From: Thermoclostridium stercorarium subsp. stercorarium DSM 8532 | GTDB taxonomy: Bacteria > Bacillota > Clostridia > DSM-8532 | Direction of reading: 5' to 3' | Length of the DNA stretch: 64,000 bases | Assembly: GCF_000331995.1 (NCBI RefSeq) | Contig: NC_020134.1 | Location: 1,339,465-1,403,464, forward strand | Part shown: in pieces, positions 9,288 to 17,626 of the stretch | How the letters are laid out: every line of letters starts with the position of its first letter | How positions within the stretch are numbered: the first letter of the stretch is position 1 | The notes under the pieces: model-generated | The model's input: only the letters and a program-made list of their open reading frames with translations | Told to the model about the DNA's origin: nothing | Database searches by the model: none | Made by a program: the position numbers and the translations under genes

Positions 9288-10256
9288 TTGGAACTGGATA
9301 AAATTATAGGGCAGAGCGAGTTGGTCGGATATCTGAAAAGACTGATAACTCATGATTTGGTGGGACATGCATATGCACTTTCAGGACCTGAAGGCATAGG
9401 AAAGAAGACGCTGGCCCGTGCATTTGCAAAGGACCTCTTGTGTCAGAATCCCAATTCATATAATTGTAACTGCATAAGCTGCCGGACGTTTAACAGCGGA
9501 ACCAATCCCGATTTCTTTCAGGTTGTAAGTGACAAAAAGTCGATAGGCGTTGATTCCATCCGTGAGTTGCAGGACCATGCCGCCCACAGACCCACCTATG
9601 GCAACAGAAAAGTGTATCTTATACCCGACGCGGAGCTTATGACACCTCAGGCTCAGAACTGTCTTCTAAAAACTCTCGAAGAGCCTCCGAAATATGTGAT
9701 TATAATTCTCCTGACCACCAATTTTGAAGCTCTGTTGCCTACAATCCAGTCCCGTACCGTTAATTTACGGATGACACCGTATTCCGATGAAGAAATGAGA
9801 ATGATTGTAGGTTCACGGCATAATATACCGAATGACCAGTGGGAGTTTATTTTAAGATTTTCCAGCGGAATTCCGCTTAACGCGATACGTATGATTGAGG
9901 AAGGGGCAATCACCGATCTTCGCGCCCAGGTATTTCAATTGTTTGAAAAATCAGATGATTTGAATTACATTGAAAATTTCCGCAAAACACTGCTGGATAA
10001 CAGGGAAAATATTCCGGCTGTTTTTGATATTCTGCTGTCGGTATACAGAGACTGCCTGGTGCTAAAACTTGGAATGGAAGACAGGTTGATCAATTCTGAT
10101 AAAAAAGGTATCATTAAACATATTGCTTCATCTTATCAAAAACATAACCTTTTTGAGAAGATAGCAAATCTTGAAAGAATGAGGCGCAATTTCAGCTACA
10201 ACATTAACTTGCAGCTGGGGATTGATACTTTATTGCTGGAAATTCAGGAGGTTTAA
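9288..10256 (+). CDS. holB: DNA polymerase III delta' subunit
   Basis: Clamp-loader subunit of the replicative polymerase, 322 residues. The AAA+ domain carries the P-loop variant SGPEGIGKKT at 32-41. A four-cysteine zinc module (C52, C60, C62, C65) follows it, as usual for gamma and delta' subunits, and LLKTLEEPP is near 127. The start is TTG at 9288 with GGGGATG upstream. A possible TATAAT at 9235-9240 lies ahead, so it may have its own promoter beside read-through from tmk-yaaR. ricT begins 3 bp after its stop. Confidence 0.93.
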   Translation: MELDKIIGQSELVGYLKRLITHDLVGHAYALSGPEGIGKKTLARAFAKDLLCQNPNSYNCNCISCRTFNSGTNPDFFQVVSDKKSIGVDSIRELQDHAAHRPTYGNRKVYLIPDAELMTPQAQNCLLKTLEEPPKYVIIILLTTNFEALLPTIQSRTVNLRMTPYSDEEMRMIVGSRHNIPNDQWEFILRFSSGIPLNAIRMIEEGAITDLRAQVFQLFEKSDDLNYIENFRKTLLDNRENIPAVFDILLSVYRDCLVLKLGMEDRLINSDKKGIIKHIASSYQKHNLFEKIANLERMRRNFSYNINLQLGIDTLLLEIQEV

Positions 10257-10259
10257 TAT

Positions 10260-11138
10260 ATGGTGAGTGTTATAGGTGTAAGGTTTCGTTACGCCGGTAA
10301 AATATATTATTTCGATCCTGCAGGGATTGACTTGAAACTCGGGGAAAAGGTAATAGTTGAAACCGCAAGGGGAATTGAATGCGGCGAGGTGGTTCAGACT
10401 TTAAGGGAAGTGGATGACAGCGAAGTGGTGGCTCCCCTGAAAAAAGTCATAAGAAAGGCGACCGAAGAGGATCTGCAACATGTGGAAGAAAATAAGCGTA
10501 AGGCAAAGGAAGCATTTGGCATTTGCCTTGAGAAAATAAAGAAACATAATCTTGAGATGAAATTAATTGACGTAGAGTATACTTTTGACAATAATAAAAT
10601 TCTTTTTTATTTCACTGCCGACGGCCGTGTGGATTTCAGGGAACTGGTGAAGGATCTTGCTGCGGTATTCCGCACAAGAATTGAGTTAAGGCAGATTGGC
10701 GTGCGTGACGAGGCAAAAATGATGGGCGGACTTGGTGTATGCGGAAGGTGTCTGTGTTGCTGCAATCATTTGACAGAATTTCAGCCCATATCGATAAAAA
10801 TGGCCAAGGAGCAAAGCCTGTCACTTAATCCGACAAAAATTTCGGGCATCTGCGGAAGACTTATGTGTTGTCTCAGGTATGAGCATGAAGTCTATGAGGA
10901 TCTTTTGAAACGTATTCCGAAGGTTAATGCGCTGGTACAGACCCCTGACGGGCCGGGGACGGTTGTGTACGTCAGCCTGCTTCAGGAGAAGGTAAAGGTC
11001 AAGCTGGACAACGACAACGAACCCGATTTGAAGGAATACCACGCCTCGGAAGTGAAACTTTTAAAGGATGCTGAAAAGGAATCAGAGGAGCAGTTGGACG
11101 AAGCCGATATGGAACTGCTGAAACAGCTTGAGGATTAA
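10260..11138 (+). CDS. ricT: PSP1-domain regulator RicT (YaaT)
   Basis: A 292-residue PSP1-domain protein. The cysteine clusters CGRCLCCCNHL (C161-C168) and CGRLMCCLRYE (C198-C204) are those of RicT. In Bacillus, RicT, RicA (YmcA) and RicF (YlbF) form an Fe-S complex that directs RNase Y mRNA processing and affects sporulation, biofilm and competence. The ATG follows an AGGAGG site 3 bp after holB. The C terminus is acidic. The family call is firm; that RicA and RicF partners exist elsewhere is assumed. Confidence 0.93.
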   Translation: MVSVIGVRFRYAGKIYYFDPAGIDLKLGEKVIVETARGIECGEVVQTLREVDDSEVVAPLKKVIRKATEEDLQHVEENKRKAKEAFGICLEKIKKHNLEMKLIDVEYTFDNNKILFYFTADGRVDFRELVKDLAAVFRTRIELRQIGVRDEAKMMGGLGVCGRCLCCCNHLTEFQPISIKMAKEQSLSLNPTKISGICGRLMCCLRYEHEVYEDLLKRIPKVNALVQTPDGPGTVVYVSLLQEKVKVKLDNDNEPDLKEYHASEVKLLKDAEKESEEQLDEADMELLKQLED

Positions 11139-11182
11139 CCTTTTTCGCCGATAGGCGTAAGAAAACTGTTATTTTGTTTCTA

Positions 11183-11211
11183 TTGACACGAATTATAATA
11201 TATTGTAGGAT
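11183..11211 (+). promoter_or_regulatory. Promoter for the ferredoxin gene
   Basis: A perfect TTGACA and a TAGGAT are spaced by 17 bp. A small hairpin (GGAAACC, 6-nt loop, GGTTTCC; 11218-11237) follows in the transcript, just ahead of the ribosome site. It may stabilise the short ferredoxin mRNA. Confidence 0.7.
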
Positions 11212-11262
11212 AACAGGGGAAACCGCAAAAGGTTTCCTATGATTTGGGAGGTGTACTTGATT

Positions 11263-11433
11263 ATGGCATATTACATCACAGACGATTGCATAAGCTGTGG
11301 AGCTTGTGAATCCGAATGCCCTGTCAGTTGCATTTCTGCTGGTGATACCAAATATGTTATTAATCCGGAAGAATGCATAGAATGCGGAGCTTGCGCCGAT
11401 GTATGCCCGGTTGACGCTCCGAAGCCGGAATAA
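11263..11433 (+). CDS. 2[4Fe-4S] ferredoxin, clostridial type
   Basis: A 56-residue small electron carrier. Two CxxCxxCxxxC clusters (CISCGACESEC and CIECGACADVC, each followed by P) bind two [4Fe-4S] centres. I chose the ATG at 11263, 9 bp after GGGAGGTG, giving the normal MAYYITDDC start; an upstream ATG at 11239 would add eight unlikely residues. It is flanked by its own promoter and terminator. Such ferredoxins accept electrons from 2-oxoacid oxidoreductases like the one at 13.6-16.2 kb. Confidence 0.95.
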   Translation: MAYYITDDCISCGACESECPVSCISAGDTKYVINPEECIECGACADVCPVDAPKPE

Positions 11434-11466
11434 TAATATATTATAAGGTTATTATCAGCCAGAGCC

Positions 11467-11496
11467 AGAGCCAGACGTTGAGTCCGGCTCTTTCTG
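11467..11496 (+). terminator. Terminator after ferredoxin
   Basis: Hairpin of AGAGCCAGAC and GTCCGGCTCT (one mismatch) followed by a short T run. Moderate quality. Confidence 0.55.
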
Positions 11497-11549
11497 TAAT
11501 ATTGTTTTTTCAGAAAACCCAAGCTGACTATATAGAAGGAGTTTTTTTA

Positions 11550-12272
11550 ATGGAACAGCCTTTCCTCAGAGAGGGAGAACGACTGGATGATCTTCAGTTA
11601 AACGGCTTAAAAATCATACAGAAGATTGATGGTTTTTGTTTTGGGATTGACGCTGTTCTGCTTTCTGATTACGTAAGAGTGGAAAAAGGTTCGAAAATCG
11701 TGGATTTGGGCACCGGGACTGGTATACTGCCGCTGCTTCTGTCGCAGAAAACAGAGGCATCACATATTACAGGAATTGAAATTCAGCCGGACATAGCCGA
11801 TATGGCAAAAAGAAGCGTTGAATACAATAACCTCGGTGATAAAGTTAAGATTATTGAAGGCGATTTTCTGAAAGCGGTGGAGTGGTTTGGTGTAGGCTAT
11901 TTTGACGCGGTTGTTACAAACCCTCCTTACAGGAAGGTTGGAACGGGTTTAATCAATCCTTCTGACAACAAAGCCGTTTCAAGACATGAAATTCATTGCA
12001 CGCTGGAGTCAATTATTTCGGTGTCTTCAAAACTTCTTAAGTATCACGGACGTTTTTTCATGGTTCACAGACCCGAAAGGCTTGTGGAGATTTTTTACTG
12101 GATGAGGGAATATAAAATTGAACCCAAGAGCATAAGAATGGTTTATCCTAAACCCGGAAAACCCGCCAATCTGGTATTGATTTACGGGCTGAAAGGCGGT
12201 AACCCGCAGCTTACAGTGGATGAGCCATTGTATACGATGAATTCTGTTCCGGAAAATGAGGGATATAGATGA
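11550..12272 (+). CDS. tRNA1(Val) (adenine-N6)-methyltransferase-like protein (YabB/TrmN6)
   Basis: SAM-dependent methyltransferase of 240 residues. The SAM-binding motif is DLGTGTG (52-58). The N6-adenine methyltransferase signature NPPYRK is at 124-129. GERLDDLQLNGLKIIQ near the N terminus is characteristic of the TrmN6/YabB group that modifies A37 of tRNA-Val. The start at 11550 follows AGAAGGAG. In Bacillus yabB lies a little downstream of yaaT, so gene order agrees. Its stop overlaps the next start (ATGA), an odd pairing with a fumarase subunit. Confidence 0.88.
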   Translation: MEQPFLREGERLDDLQLNGLKIIQKIDGFCFGIDAVLLSDYVRVEKGSKIVDLGTGTGILPLLLSQKTEASHITGIEIQPDIADMAKRSVEYNNLGDKVKIIEGDFLKAVEWFGVGYFDAVVTNPPYRKVGTGLINPSDNKAVSRHEIHCTLESIISVSSKLLKYHGRFFMVHRPERLVEIFYWMREYKIEPKSIRMVYPKPGKPANLVLIYGLKGGNPQLTVDEPLYTMNSVPENEGYR

Positions 12273-12820
12273 AACATAAAATAACTACGCCCCTTACAAA
12301 AGATAAAATAGAAATTCTTAAGGCAGGCGACGTGGTTGAATTATCCGGAACGGTATATACCGCAAGGGACGCTGCGCATAAAAGACTGTTTGAAATGATC
12401 CTTGCTGGTGAAAAGCTGCCTTTTGATTTATCAGACCAGGTTATATACTATATGGGGCCTTGTCCGGCACCGCCGGGAAGGGTTATAGGTTCGGCGGGGC
12501 CCACTACAAGCGGAAGAATGGATTACTATACGCCGAAACTTATTGAAATGGGAATTACCGGGATGATCGGCAAAGGGCAGAGAAGCAGGGAAGTAATTGA
12601 TGCAATGGTAAAGTACGGCGCGGTGTATTTCGGGGCCGTCGGAGGAGCCGGAGCCCTGATATCTAAATCTGTTCAGAGTCAGGAAATTATAGCTTTTGAG
12701 GATTTGGGGACCGAAGCGGTCAGAAAACTCTCCGTGGTGAATTTTCCGCTGATTGTGGTGATCGACCGTTACGGTAATAATATGTATGACATTGGGAGAA
12801 GCCGGTGGAAAGACATATGA
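12269..12820 (+). CDS. Fumarate hydratase (Fe-S type) beta subunit / tartrate dehydratase beta-like
   Basis: A 183-residue protein matching the C-terminal (beta) domain of class I fumarases and L-tartrate dehydratases. It has the motifs YYMGPCPAPPGRVIGSAGPT near 56-75, TTSGRMD and GKGQRS near 103, and FGAVGGAGAL near 121. In two-subunit enzymes it forms half the active site with an alpha subunit that carries the [4Fe-4S] cluster. No alpha-subunit gene is in this window, so the partner must be elsewhere or the protein acts differently. It overlaps trmN6 by 4 bp. Confidence 0.87.
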   Translation: MKHKITTPLTKDKIEILKAGDVVELSGTVYTARDAAHKRLFEMILAGEKLPFDLSDQVIYYMGPCPAPPGRVIGSAGPTTSGRMDYYTPKLIEMGITGMIGKGQRSREVIDAMVKYGAVYFGAVGGAGALISKSVQSQEIIAFEDLGTEAVRKLSVVNFPLIVVIDRYGNNMYDIGRSRWKDI

Positions 12821-12857
12821 TAATATATTTTGGTTAAATATAAATAAAGGGTAAAAA

Positions 12858-13547
12858 ATGTCGGAGAAAAGGATTCACATAATAACAGGCCATTATGGCG
12901 TTGGGAAATCTGAGATTTCTGTAAATCTGGCGATAAAAATGGCAGAGCAGGGAAAAAAGGTTGTCCTTGCCGATATGGATACCGTTAACCCATATTTCAG
13001 GAGCAGTTTGGCGCGATCCCAACTGGAAAGGCAAGGCATTAAAGTAATAGCGCCCAAATTTGCCAATACTAACGTTGACGTGCCTGCACTAACCGGAGAG
13101 TTCAGCAGGTACCTTATGGATAAAAGTTTTCAAATTGTAATGGATACGGGCGGGGACGACGCCGGAGCACTCGTAATCGGGCGTTACAGGCGCGAAATAC
13201 GGGATGACGAGGCTGTCCTCTATTTTGTTATTAACTGTTTTCGTCCTGAAACGTCAAACATTTCAGGGGTTTTGGAAATACTTGAAGAAATAAAAAAATC
13301 ATCAGGAATGGACGTCGATTTCCTTATCAACAATTCTCACTTGATGAATCACACAACTCCTGGCGACATTGTAAAAGGAATTGAGTTTGCGCACTCAATA
13401 AGCATGTCTGCAAATATTCCCATTGCTTTTCACGCGTTTATGACAAAAAACGATATTGTTGTCCATGATTTGAAAGAACCCGTGCTGTGGATGAAAAGGA
13501 TAATTAATTTCCCTGATATTGTAGAAATGGAAAATTTAATGATATAA
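12858..13547 (+). CDS. P-loop (MinD/CobB-like) ATP-binding protein
   Basis: 229 residues with a deviant Walker A GHYGVGKSE at 9-17. A switch-like VLADMDTVNPYFR at about 35-47 and VMDTGGDDAGA near 92 belong to SIMIBI-class ATPases related to MinD and CobQ/CobB. No membrane segment. It precedes the 2-oxoacid oxidoreductase genes by 66 bp and homologues are often seen beside such operons. I infer a possible role in enzyme maturation, but no function is established. Confidence 0.75.
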   Translation: MSEKRIHIITGHYGVGKSEISVNLAIKMAEQGKKVVLADMDTVNPYFRSSLARSQLERQGIKVIAPKFANTNVDVPALTGEFSRYLMDKSFQIVMDTGGDDAGALVIGRYRREIRDDEAVLYFVINCFRPETSNISGVLEILEEIKKSSGMDVDFLINNSHLMNHTTPGDIVKGIEFAHSISMSANIPIAFHAFMTKNDIVVHDLKEPVLWMKRIINFPDIVEMENLMI

Positions 13548-13613
13548 TGAAATAATACATAAACTTCTTAATTTGAATATAAATGGTTAAACCCGCAACC
13601 GGAGGGAATTTTA

Positions 13614-13820
13614 TTGGCAAGAGTTACGTTTATATCAGAAAAGTGTAAGGGATGCGAACTGTGTGTAAGTGTATGCCCAAGGCGCATTATAAGAATAAAT
13701 GAACAAAGTCTTAATGAAAAAGGTTATCATCCGGCGGAAATTACCGACATGACCGGATGTATCGGTTGTGCGTTTTGTGCTGTAATCTGCCCCGATTGTG
13801 CCATTGTGGTAGAAAAATGA
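13614..13820 (+). CDS. 2-oxoacid:ferredoxin oxidoreductase delta subunit (4Fe-4S)
   Basis: 68 residues with two [4Fe-4S] binding sets (CKGCELCVSVC and CIGCAFCAVIC, each followed by P). It passes electrons from the TPP subunit to soluble ferredoxin. The start is TTG at 13614 with GGAGGG upstream; there is no nearer in-frame ATG. It lies 11 bp ahead of the alpha gene in the usual delta-alpha-beta-gamma order (VorD/KorD position). Confidence 0.9.
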   Translation: MARVTFISEKCKGCELCVSVCPRRIIRINEQSLNEKGYHPAEITDMTGCIGCAFCAVICPDCAIVVEK

Positions 13821-13831
13821 AGGAGGCGCTT

Positions 13832-14905
13832 ATGGGTCGGAAACTGTTGATGAGAGGAAATGAAGCCATTGCTGAAGCCGCTATAAGGGCAGGATGCCTT
13901 TATTATTTCGGTTATCCCATTACGCCGCAGACCGAAATTGCCCACTATATGGCCAGAAAACTTCCAAAAGCGGGCGGTGTTTTTCTGCAGGCTGAAAGCG
14001 AAGTGGCAGCAATAAACATGGTTTACGGTGCAGGAAGTACCGGGGCAAGGGTAATGACCTCTTCTTCAAGCCCGGGGATAAGTTTGAAACAGGAAGGGCT
14101 TTCATATTTGGCCGGTGCTCAAGTTCCTGCGGTGGTGGTAAATATTATGCGGGCAGGCCCGGGTCTTGGAGGCATCCAACCGTCTCAAAGCGACTATTTC
14201 CAGGCATGTAAAGGCGGCGGGCATGGAGATTACCGTCAGATTGTTCTGGCTCCGTCCAGTGTTCAGGAACTTTATGAACTAACGGTTGAGGCATTTAATC
14301 TTGCCGACAAATACCGAATTGTCGTAATGATATTGGGCGACGGTATTCTCGGTCAGATGATGGAAGTGGTTGAGTTCAGGGACGAAGAACCCGTGGAACA
14401 TTATGAAAAGCCCTGGGCAGTAACAGGTCACGGCAATAACAGAAAGCAGAATATAATTACTTCAATACATCTGGATCCGGCAGTACTTGAAAAAATGAAC
14501 CGGGAACTGCAGAAAAAATATGAACTTATTAAACAGAAAGAGTGCCGTTATGAACTTTACAGACATGAGGAAGCCGAGCTGTTCATAGTTGCTTACGGAA
14601 CGGTGGCGAGAATTGCCAAAAGCGTAATAGAAATTGCCCGGCGTGAAGGTATAAAGGTTGGGCTTATAAGGCCAATAACCCTTTGGCCTTTTCCTGCAGA
14701 AGCTTTTGATAAGGTGATGGACATGGCAAAGGCCTTTCTGACGGTTGAGATGAGTTCAGGCCAGATGATCGAGGATGTGCTTCTGGCAGTAAACGGCAGA
14801 CGCAGGGTTTACTTTCACGGACGTATGGGAGGAATGGTTCCGGTCCGGGACGATATTCTGGAAATAATACGCCGGATGTATGACGAACATGTGAGGAAAG
14901 GTTGA
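13832..14905 (+). CDS. 2-oxoacid:ferredoxin oxidoreductase alpha subunit (VorB/KorA type)
   Basis: 357 residues from the ATG at 13832, which follows AAGGAGG; an ORF start at 13757 would overlap the delta gene and lacks a ribosome site. The core has GYPITPQTEIAHYM near 30, SEVAAINMVYGAGSTGAR, and TSSSSPGISLKQEGLSYLAG typical of VorB/KorA. The complex oxidatively decarboxylates a 2-oxoacid to acyl-CoA and reduces ferredoxin. The sequence style is nearest to 3-methyl-2-oxobutanoate (branched-chain) enzymes. 2-oxoglutarate remains possible. Confidence 0.9.
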   Translation: MGRKLLMRGNEAIAEAAIRAGCLYYFGYPITPQTEIAHYMARKLPKAGGVFLQAESEVAAINMVYGAGSTGARVMTSSSSPGISLKQEGLSYLAGAQVPAVVVNIMRAGPGLGGIQPSQSDYFQACKGGGHGDYRQIVLAPSSVQELYELTVEAFNLADKYRIVVMILGDGILGQMMEVVEFRDEEPVEHYEKPWAVTGHGNNRKQNIITSIHLDPAVLEKMNRELQKKYELIKQKECRYELYRHEEAELFIVAYGTVARIAKSVIEIARREGIKVGLIRPITLWPFPAEAFDKVMDMAKAFLTVEMSSGQMIEDVLLAVNGRRRVYFHGRMGGMVPVRDDILEIIRRMYDEHVRKG

Positions 14906-14954
14906 GAAAGAGTTGTATTAAAATTGACGCCCATGCGGAAACGGAGGGGAATGT

Positions 14955-15701
14955 ATGGCTGTAATTTTTCAAAGGCCTAACGCTTTAAAGGATGTGTCCA
15001 TGCACTATTGCCCGGGCTGCACACATGGCATTGCCCACCGACTTGTTGCGGAAGTCTTGGACGAACTGGGGATTGAGGGGAAAACGGTGGGTATATCCTC
15101 TGTCGGATGCTCATACAACAGCTATGATTATTTTTCCTGTGATATGATCCAGGCGCCCCATGGACGGGCTCCCGCAGTTGCAACAGGGGTTAAACGGTGT
15201 AAGCCCGACTGCGTTGTATTTACCTATCAGGGAGACGGGGATCTGGCGGCAATCGGAACGGCGGAAATTGTTCACGCGGCTGCCAGGGGCGAAAACATAA
15301 CGGTAATTTTTATTAATAATACGATATACGGAATGACTTCCGGCCAGATGGCTCCTACAACACTGTTAAATCAGTTCACAACCACGACACCTTACGGAAG
15401 GATTGCAGAATTACACGGCTTCCCGATAAACGTCTGTGAAATGCTTGCGACACTTCAGGGACCGACATACATTGAAAGAGCTTCACTTCATGATGTAAAA
15501 CATATTAAAAAGGCAAAGGAGGCAATAAAAAAAGCCTTTAAGGTACAGCTTGCAAAACTTGGTTTTTCGCTTGTGGAATTATTGTCGACATGCCCCACAA
15601 ACTGGGGACTTAGCCCTGTTGAATCCATGACACGGATTGAAAAAGAGATGATTCCCCAATACCCCATCGGAGTATTCAAAGGAGAAAACCTGGAGGTATG
15701 A
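14955..15701 (+). CDS. 2-oxoacid:ferredoxin oxidoreductase beta subunit (TPP-binding)
   Basis: 248 residues. Thiamine diphosphate binding is indicated by HYCPGCTHG near 12 and the GDGDLAAIGTAE motif near 95-106. VFINNTIYGMTSGQMAPTT then supplies the conserved Asn-containing metal site. It sits in the standard position after alpha, with GGAGGGG before the ATG. The gene ends only 3 bp before the gamma gene. Confidence 0.92.
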   Translation: MAVIFQRPNALKDVSMHYCPGCTHGIAHRLVAEVLDELGIEGKTVGISSVGCSYNSYDYFSCDMIQAPHGRAPAVATGVKRCKPDCVVFTYQGDGDLAAIGTAEIVHAAARGENITVIFINNTIYGMTSGQMAPTTLLNQFTTTTPYGRIAELHGFPINVCEMLATLQGPTYIERASLHDVKHIKKAKEAIKKAFKVQLAKLGFSLVELLSTCPTNWGLSPVESMTRIEKEMIPQYPIGVFKGENLEV

Positions 15702-15704
15702 GAA

Positions 15705-16238
15705 ATGGTTCATGAAATAATCCTGGCCGGTTTCGGAGGTCAGGGGATACTGATGGCAGGAAAACTTTTGGCATATGCCGGAATGCTGGACGGAAAACAT
15801 GTCTCATGGCTTCCTTCATATGGCCCTGAAATGCGTGGTGGAACGGCAAACAGCAGTGTGGTTATTTCTGACCGTCCCGTTGATTCGCCTGTTTTATACA
15901 GCTGTAACGAATTAATAGTGATGAACAGGCCGTCATTGGACAAATTTGAGAATCTTGTCGAGGAGGGAGGAGTTATAGTAATGGATTCGTCGATAGTGGA
16001 CAGGGATGTTAAGCGCGGCGACATTGAATCATTTAAGGTACCTGCCACTAAAATGGCGTCGGAGATGGGAAATATGGCTTTTGCTAATATAATTCTTCTT
16101 GGGAAGCTGATCAAGGAAAGAAAAACAGTAACGGTGGATAATCTCGAAAAGGCCCTTTATGAAGTTTTGCCCGAAAAAAAGCGTAATCTAATCCCGATGG
16201 AAATTAAAGCATTAAAAACAGGTATGGAATACATTTGA
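15705..16238 (+). CDS. 2-oxoacid:ferredoxin oxidoreductase gamma subunit
   Basis: 177 residues with the POR/KOR gamma hallmark GFGGQGILMAGKLLAYAG at the N terminus and SWLPSYGPEMRGGTANSSV near 45-62, which helps bind CoA. It completes the four-subunit enzyme and is followed by a strong terminator. Confidence 0.93.
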   Translation: MVHEIILAGFGGQGILMAGKLLAYAGMLDGKHVSWLPSYGPEMRGGTANSSVVISDRPVDSPVLYSCNELIVMNRPSLDKFENLVEEGGVIVMDSSIVDRDVKRGDIESFKVPATKMASEMGNMAFANIILLGKLIKERKTVTVDNLEKALYEVLPEKKRNLIPMEIKALKTGMEYI

Positions 16239-16239
16239 C

Positions 16240-16282
16240 AAACCGCAGGCTGCGTATATGTAAAAGAGGCCTGCGGTTTTTT
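16240..16282 (+). terminator. Terminator of the 2-oxoacid oxidoreductase operon
   Basis: AAACCGCAGGC and GCCTGCGGTTT form an 11-bp stem ending in TTTTTT. Strong intrinsic terminator lying between convergent genes. Confidence 0.85.
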
Positions 16283-16287
16283 GCGGT

Positions 16288-16770
16288 TTACCAATCTTTA
16301 AAATATTCTCCGAATCTTTTCGTCAGCAGCATAAGAAGCGGATAACCAAGAGCATAGCATGCCAGCAGCTCTCCAAGTCCTACCCAGCCCATACATGCAA
16401 GCAGCGGGGTGTCCTTAAAATACAGGAAATGTAAATAACCGCCCACAATTACGGCGTTAAATATAACAGGCGGAAGAGGAACAAGCCATGGATATTTTCT
16501 CAATTGCCTTGAAAAAATGGCAGCTATGAGTGTAGTGAGGCTGCCGAAAATTATATCTATCGGTCCGTAACCTCCTATAATATTTGAAACAAGACACCCG
16601 ACAAATAAACCCGGTATTGCTGAAGACATCACGGCTGGAAGCACTGTCATGGCTTCTGAAACGCGGAACTGAAATATGCCATAAGCGTAAGGCGCAACCA
16701 GAACGGTTACGACTGTGTAAATTGCGGCAATCAATGCCGCTCTGGCAATGTACAAGACTTTGTTGTTCAT
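16288..16770 (-). CDS. queT: QueT-family queuosine precursor transporter
   Basis: 160 residues, almost all hydrophobic, with about five or six membrane spans. It has the QueT (COG4708) features YGIFQFRVSEAMTVLP, GLFVGCLVSNIIGGYG and a conserved LGELLACYALGYPLL near the end. QueT is the substrate-binding S component of an ECF-type importer for preQ0/preQ1. The shared ECF energising genes are not in this window. The leader upstream looks like a preQ1 riboswitch, which supports the substrate. Transcribed alone. Confidence 0.87.
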   Translation of the reverse strand: MNNKVLYIARAALIAAIYTVVTVLVAPYAYGIFQFRVSEAMTVLPAVMSSAIPGLFVGCLVSNIIGGYGPIDIIFGSLTTLIAAIFSRQLRKYPWLVPLPPVIFNAVIVGGYLHFLYFKDTPLLACMGWVGLGELLACYALGYPLLMLLTKRFGEYFKDW

Positions 16771-16779
16771 AATAAAAAA

Positions 16780-16840
16780 CCTCCGTAGTTTTGTTTTGGC
16801 ACCATAAATGGGTGCCGCCCAGGATTTTGCGAACTGGACA
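16780..16840 (-). promoter_or_regulatory. Candidate preQ1-I-like riboswitch upstream of queT
   Basis: On the minus strand GTCCAG (16839-16834) and CTGGGC (16822-16817) form a 6-bp P1 stem around an 11-nt loop starting UUCGCA, as in preQ1 class I aptamers. After P1 comes an extra hairpin (GGCACC, 7-nt loop, GGUGCC), then an A-rich tail AAAACAAAACUA that runs into the GGAGG ribosome site of queT. Loop bases UCC could pair with the tail GGA, making the pseudoknot and hiding the ribosome site. The extra hairpin is atypical. Confidence 0.5.
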
Positions 16841-16848
16841 TGATATAT

Positions 16849-16877
16849 ATGCTACCATTTTAATCTGGTATTATCAA
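16849..16877 (-). promoter_or_regulatory. Promoter for queT
   Basis: On the minus strand TTGATA and TAGCAT are spaced by 17 bp. They place the transcription start just upstream of the candidate riboswitch. Confidence 0.5.
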
Positions 16878-16887
16878 GCAAAAATTA

Positions 16888-16918
16888 TTGCGGTAATAAC
16901 TTTTTCCTGTGTTATAAT
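16888..16918 (+). promoter_or_regulatory. Promoter for the HD-domain gene
   Basis: A perfect TATAAT at 16913-16918 with TTGCGG 19 bp upstream. It is divergent from the queT promoter. Confidence 0.5.
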
Positions 16919-16968
16919 GGAAGTTGTACGGCAGAGAATGTTTAGCGTTTTTAATCGGGGGGATAAAT

Positions 16969-17514
16969 ATGAACAGGAAAAGGGCGTTTGACGAATTAAA
17001 AGCAAGGCTGTCCGATGAGAAAAAAATACGGCACAGTCTGGCGGTGGAAGCCATTATGAGGGAACTGGCAGAGTTCTTGCATGAAGAAACCGAGGCTTGG
17101 GGGCTTACAGGGCTTCTTCATGACATTGATCTGGATATTGTAGAAGGGGATTTGGAAAAACACGGCCTGGTGGCTGCAGATATTCTGGAAGGCCTTAGTG
17201 TTGATCCCGCAATAATTTATTCCATCAAGTCCCACAATCCAAAGCTGGGGTTTCCGAGAAGGAGAAAGGTGGATAAGGCACTGTACTGCAGCGATCATTT
17301 GCCCCGCTTTATTGAAAAATGCGCTTCAGCCATTCCTGGCAGAAGTATTTCCGACCTGACAGTGGGTTATCTTATAAAAAAATTTAACGAAGAAGGATTT
17401 ATAAATAGGGAACATAAGGAACAGATATCAACATGTAATGAACTTGGCCTGTCGCTGGAGAAATTTTTCGAGATAGGCCTTAATGCGATGAAAAATATTA
17501 AATATGATATATAA
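16969..17514 (+). CDS. HD-domain protein (predicted metal-dependent phosphohydrolase)
   Basis: 181 residues from the ATG at 16969, which follows GGGGGGAT. The HD motif GLLHDIDLD lies near residue 48, with an upstream conserved RHSLAVEAIMRELA helix (first His) and KALYCSDHL (downstream Asp) near 100. It belongs to the small stand-alone HDIG-type hydrolases. The substrate is unknown, most likely a nucleotide. Confidence 0.8.
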   Translation: MNRKRAFDELKARLSDEKKIRHSLAVEAIMRELAEFLHEETEAWGLTGLLHDIDLDIVEGDLEKHGLVAADILEGLSVDPAIIYSIKSHNPKLGFPRRRKVDKALYCSDHLPRFIEKCASAIPGRSISDLTVGYLIKKFNEEGFINREHKEQISTCNELGLSLEKFFEIGLNAMKNIKYDI

Positions 17515-17626
17515 AGTAAAAATATTGTATATTTATATTTTTTATGTTAAATGATATTAATACATGGTATGAATAGCTGTATTAATAAATAAATGCGCCA
17601 AAGAAAAACGGAAAAGGGCTGATGTA

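Noticed and set aside
13757-13831. Extended N terminus for the oxidoreductase alpha subunit
   Set aside because: The extra 25 codons overlap the delta-subunit gene and lack a ribosome site, whereas the ATG at 13832 follows AAGGAGG.
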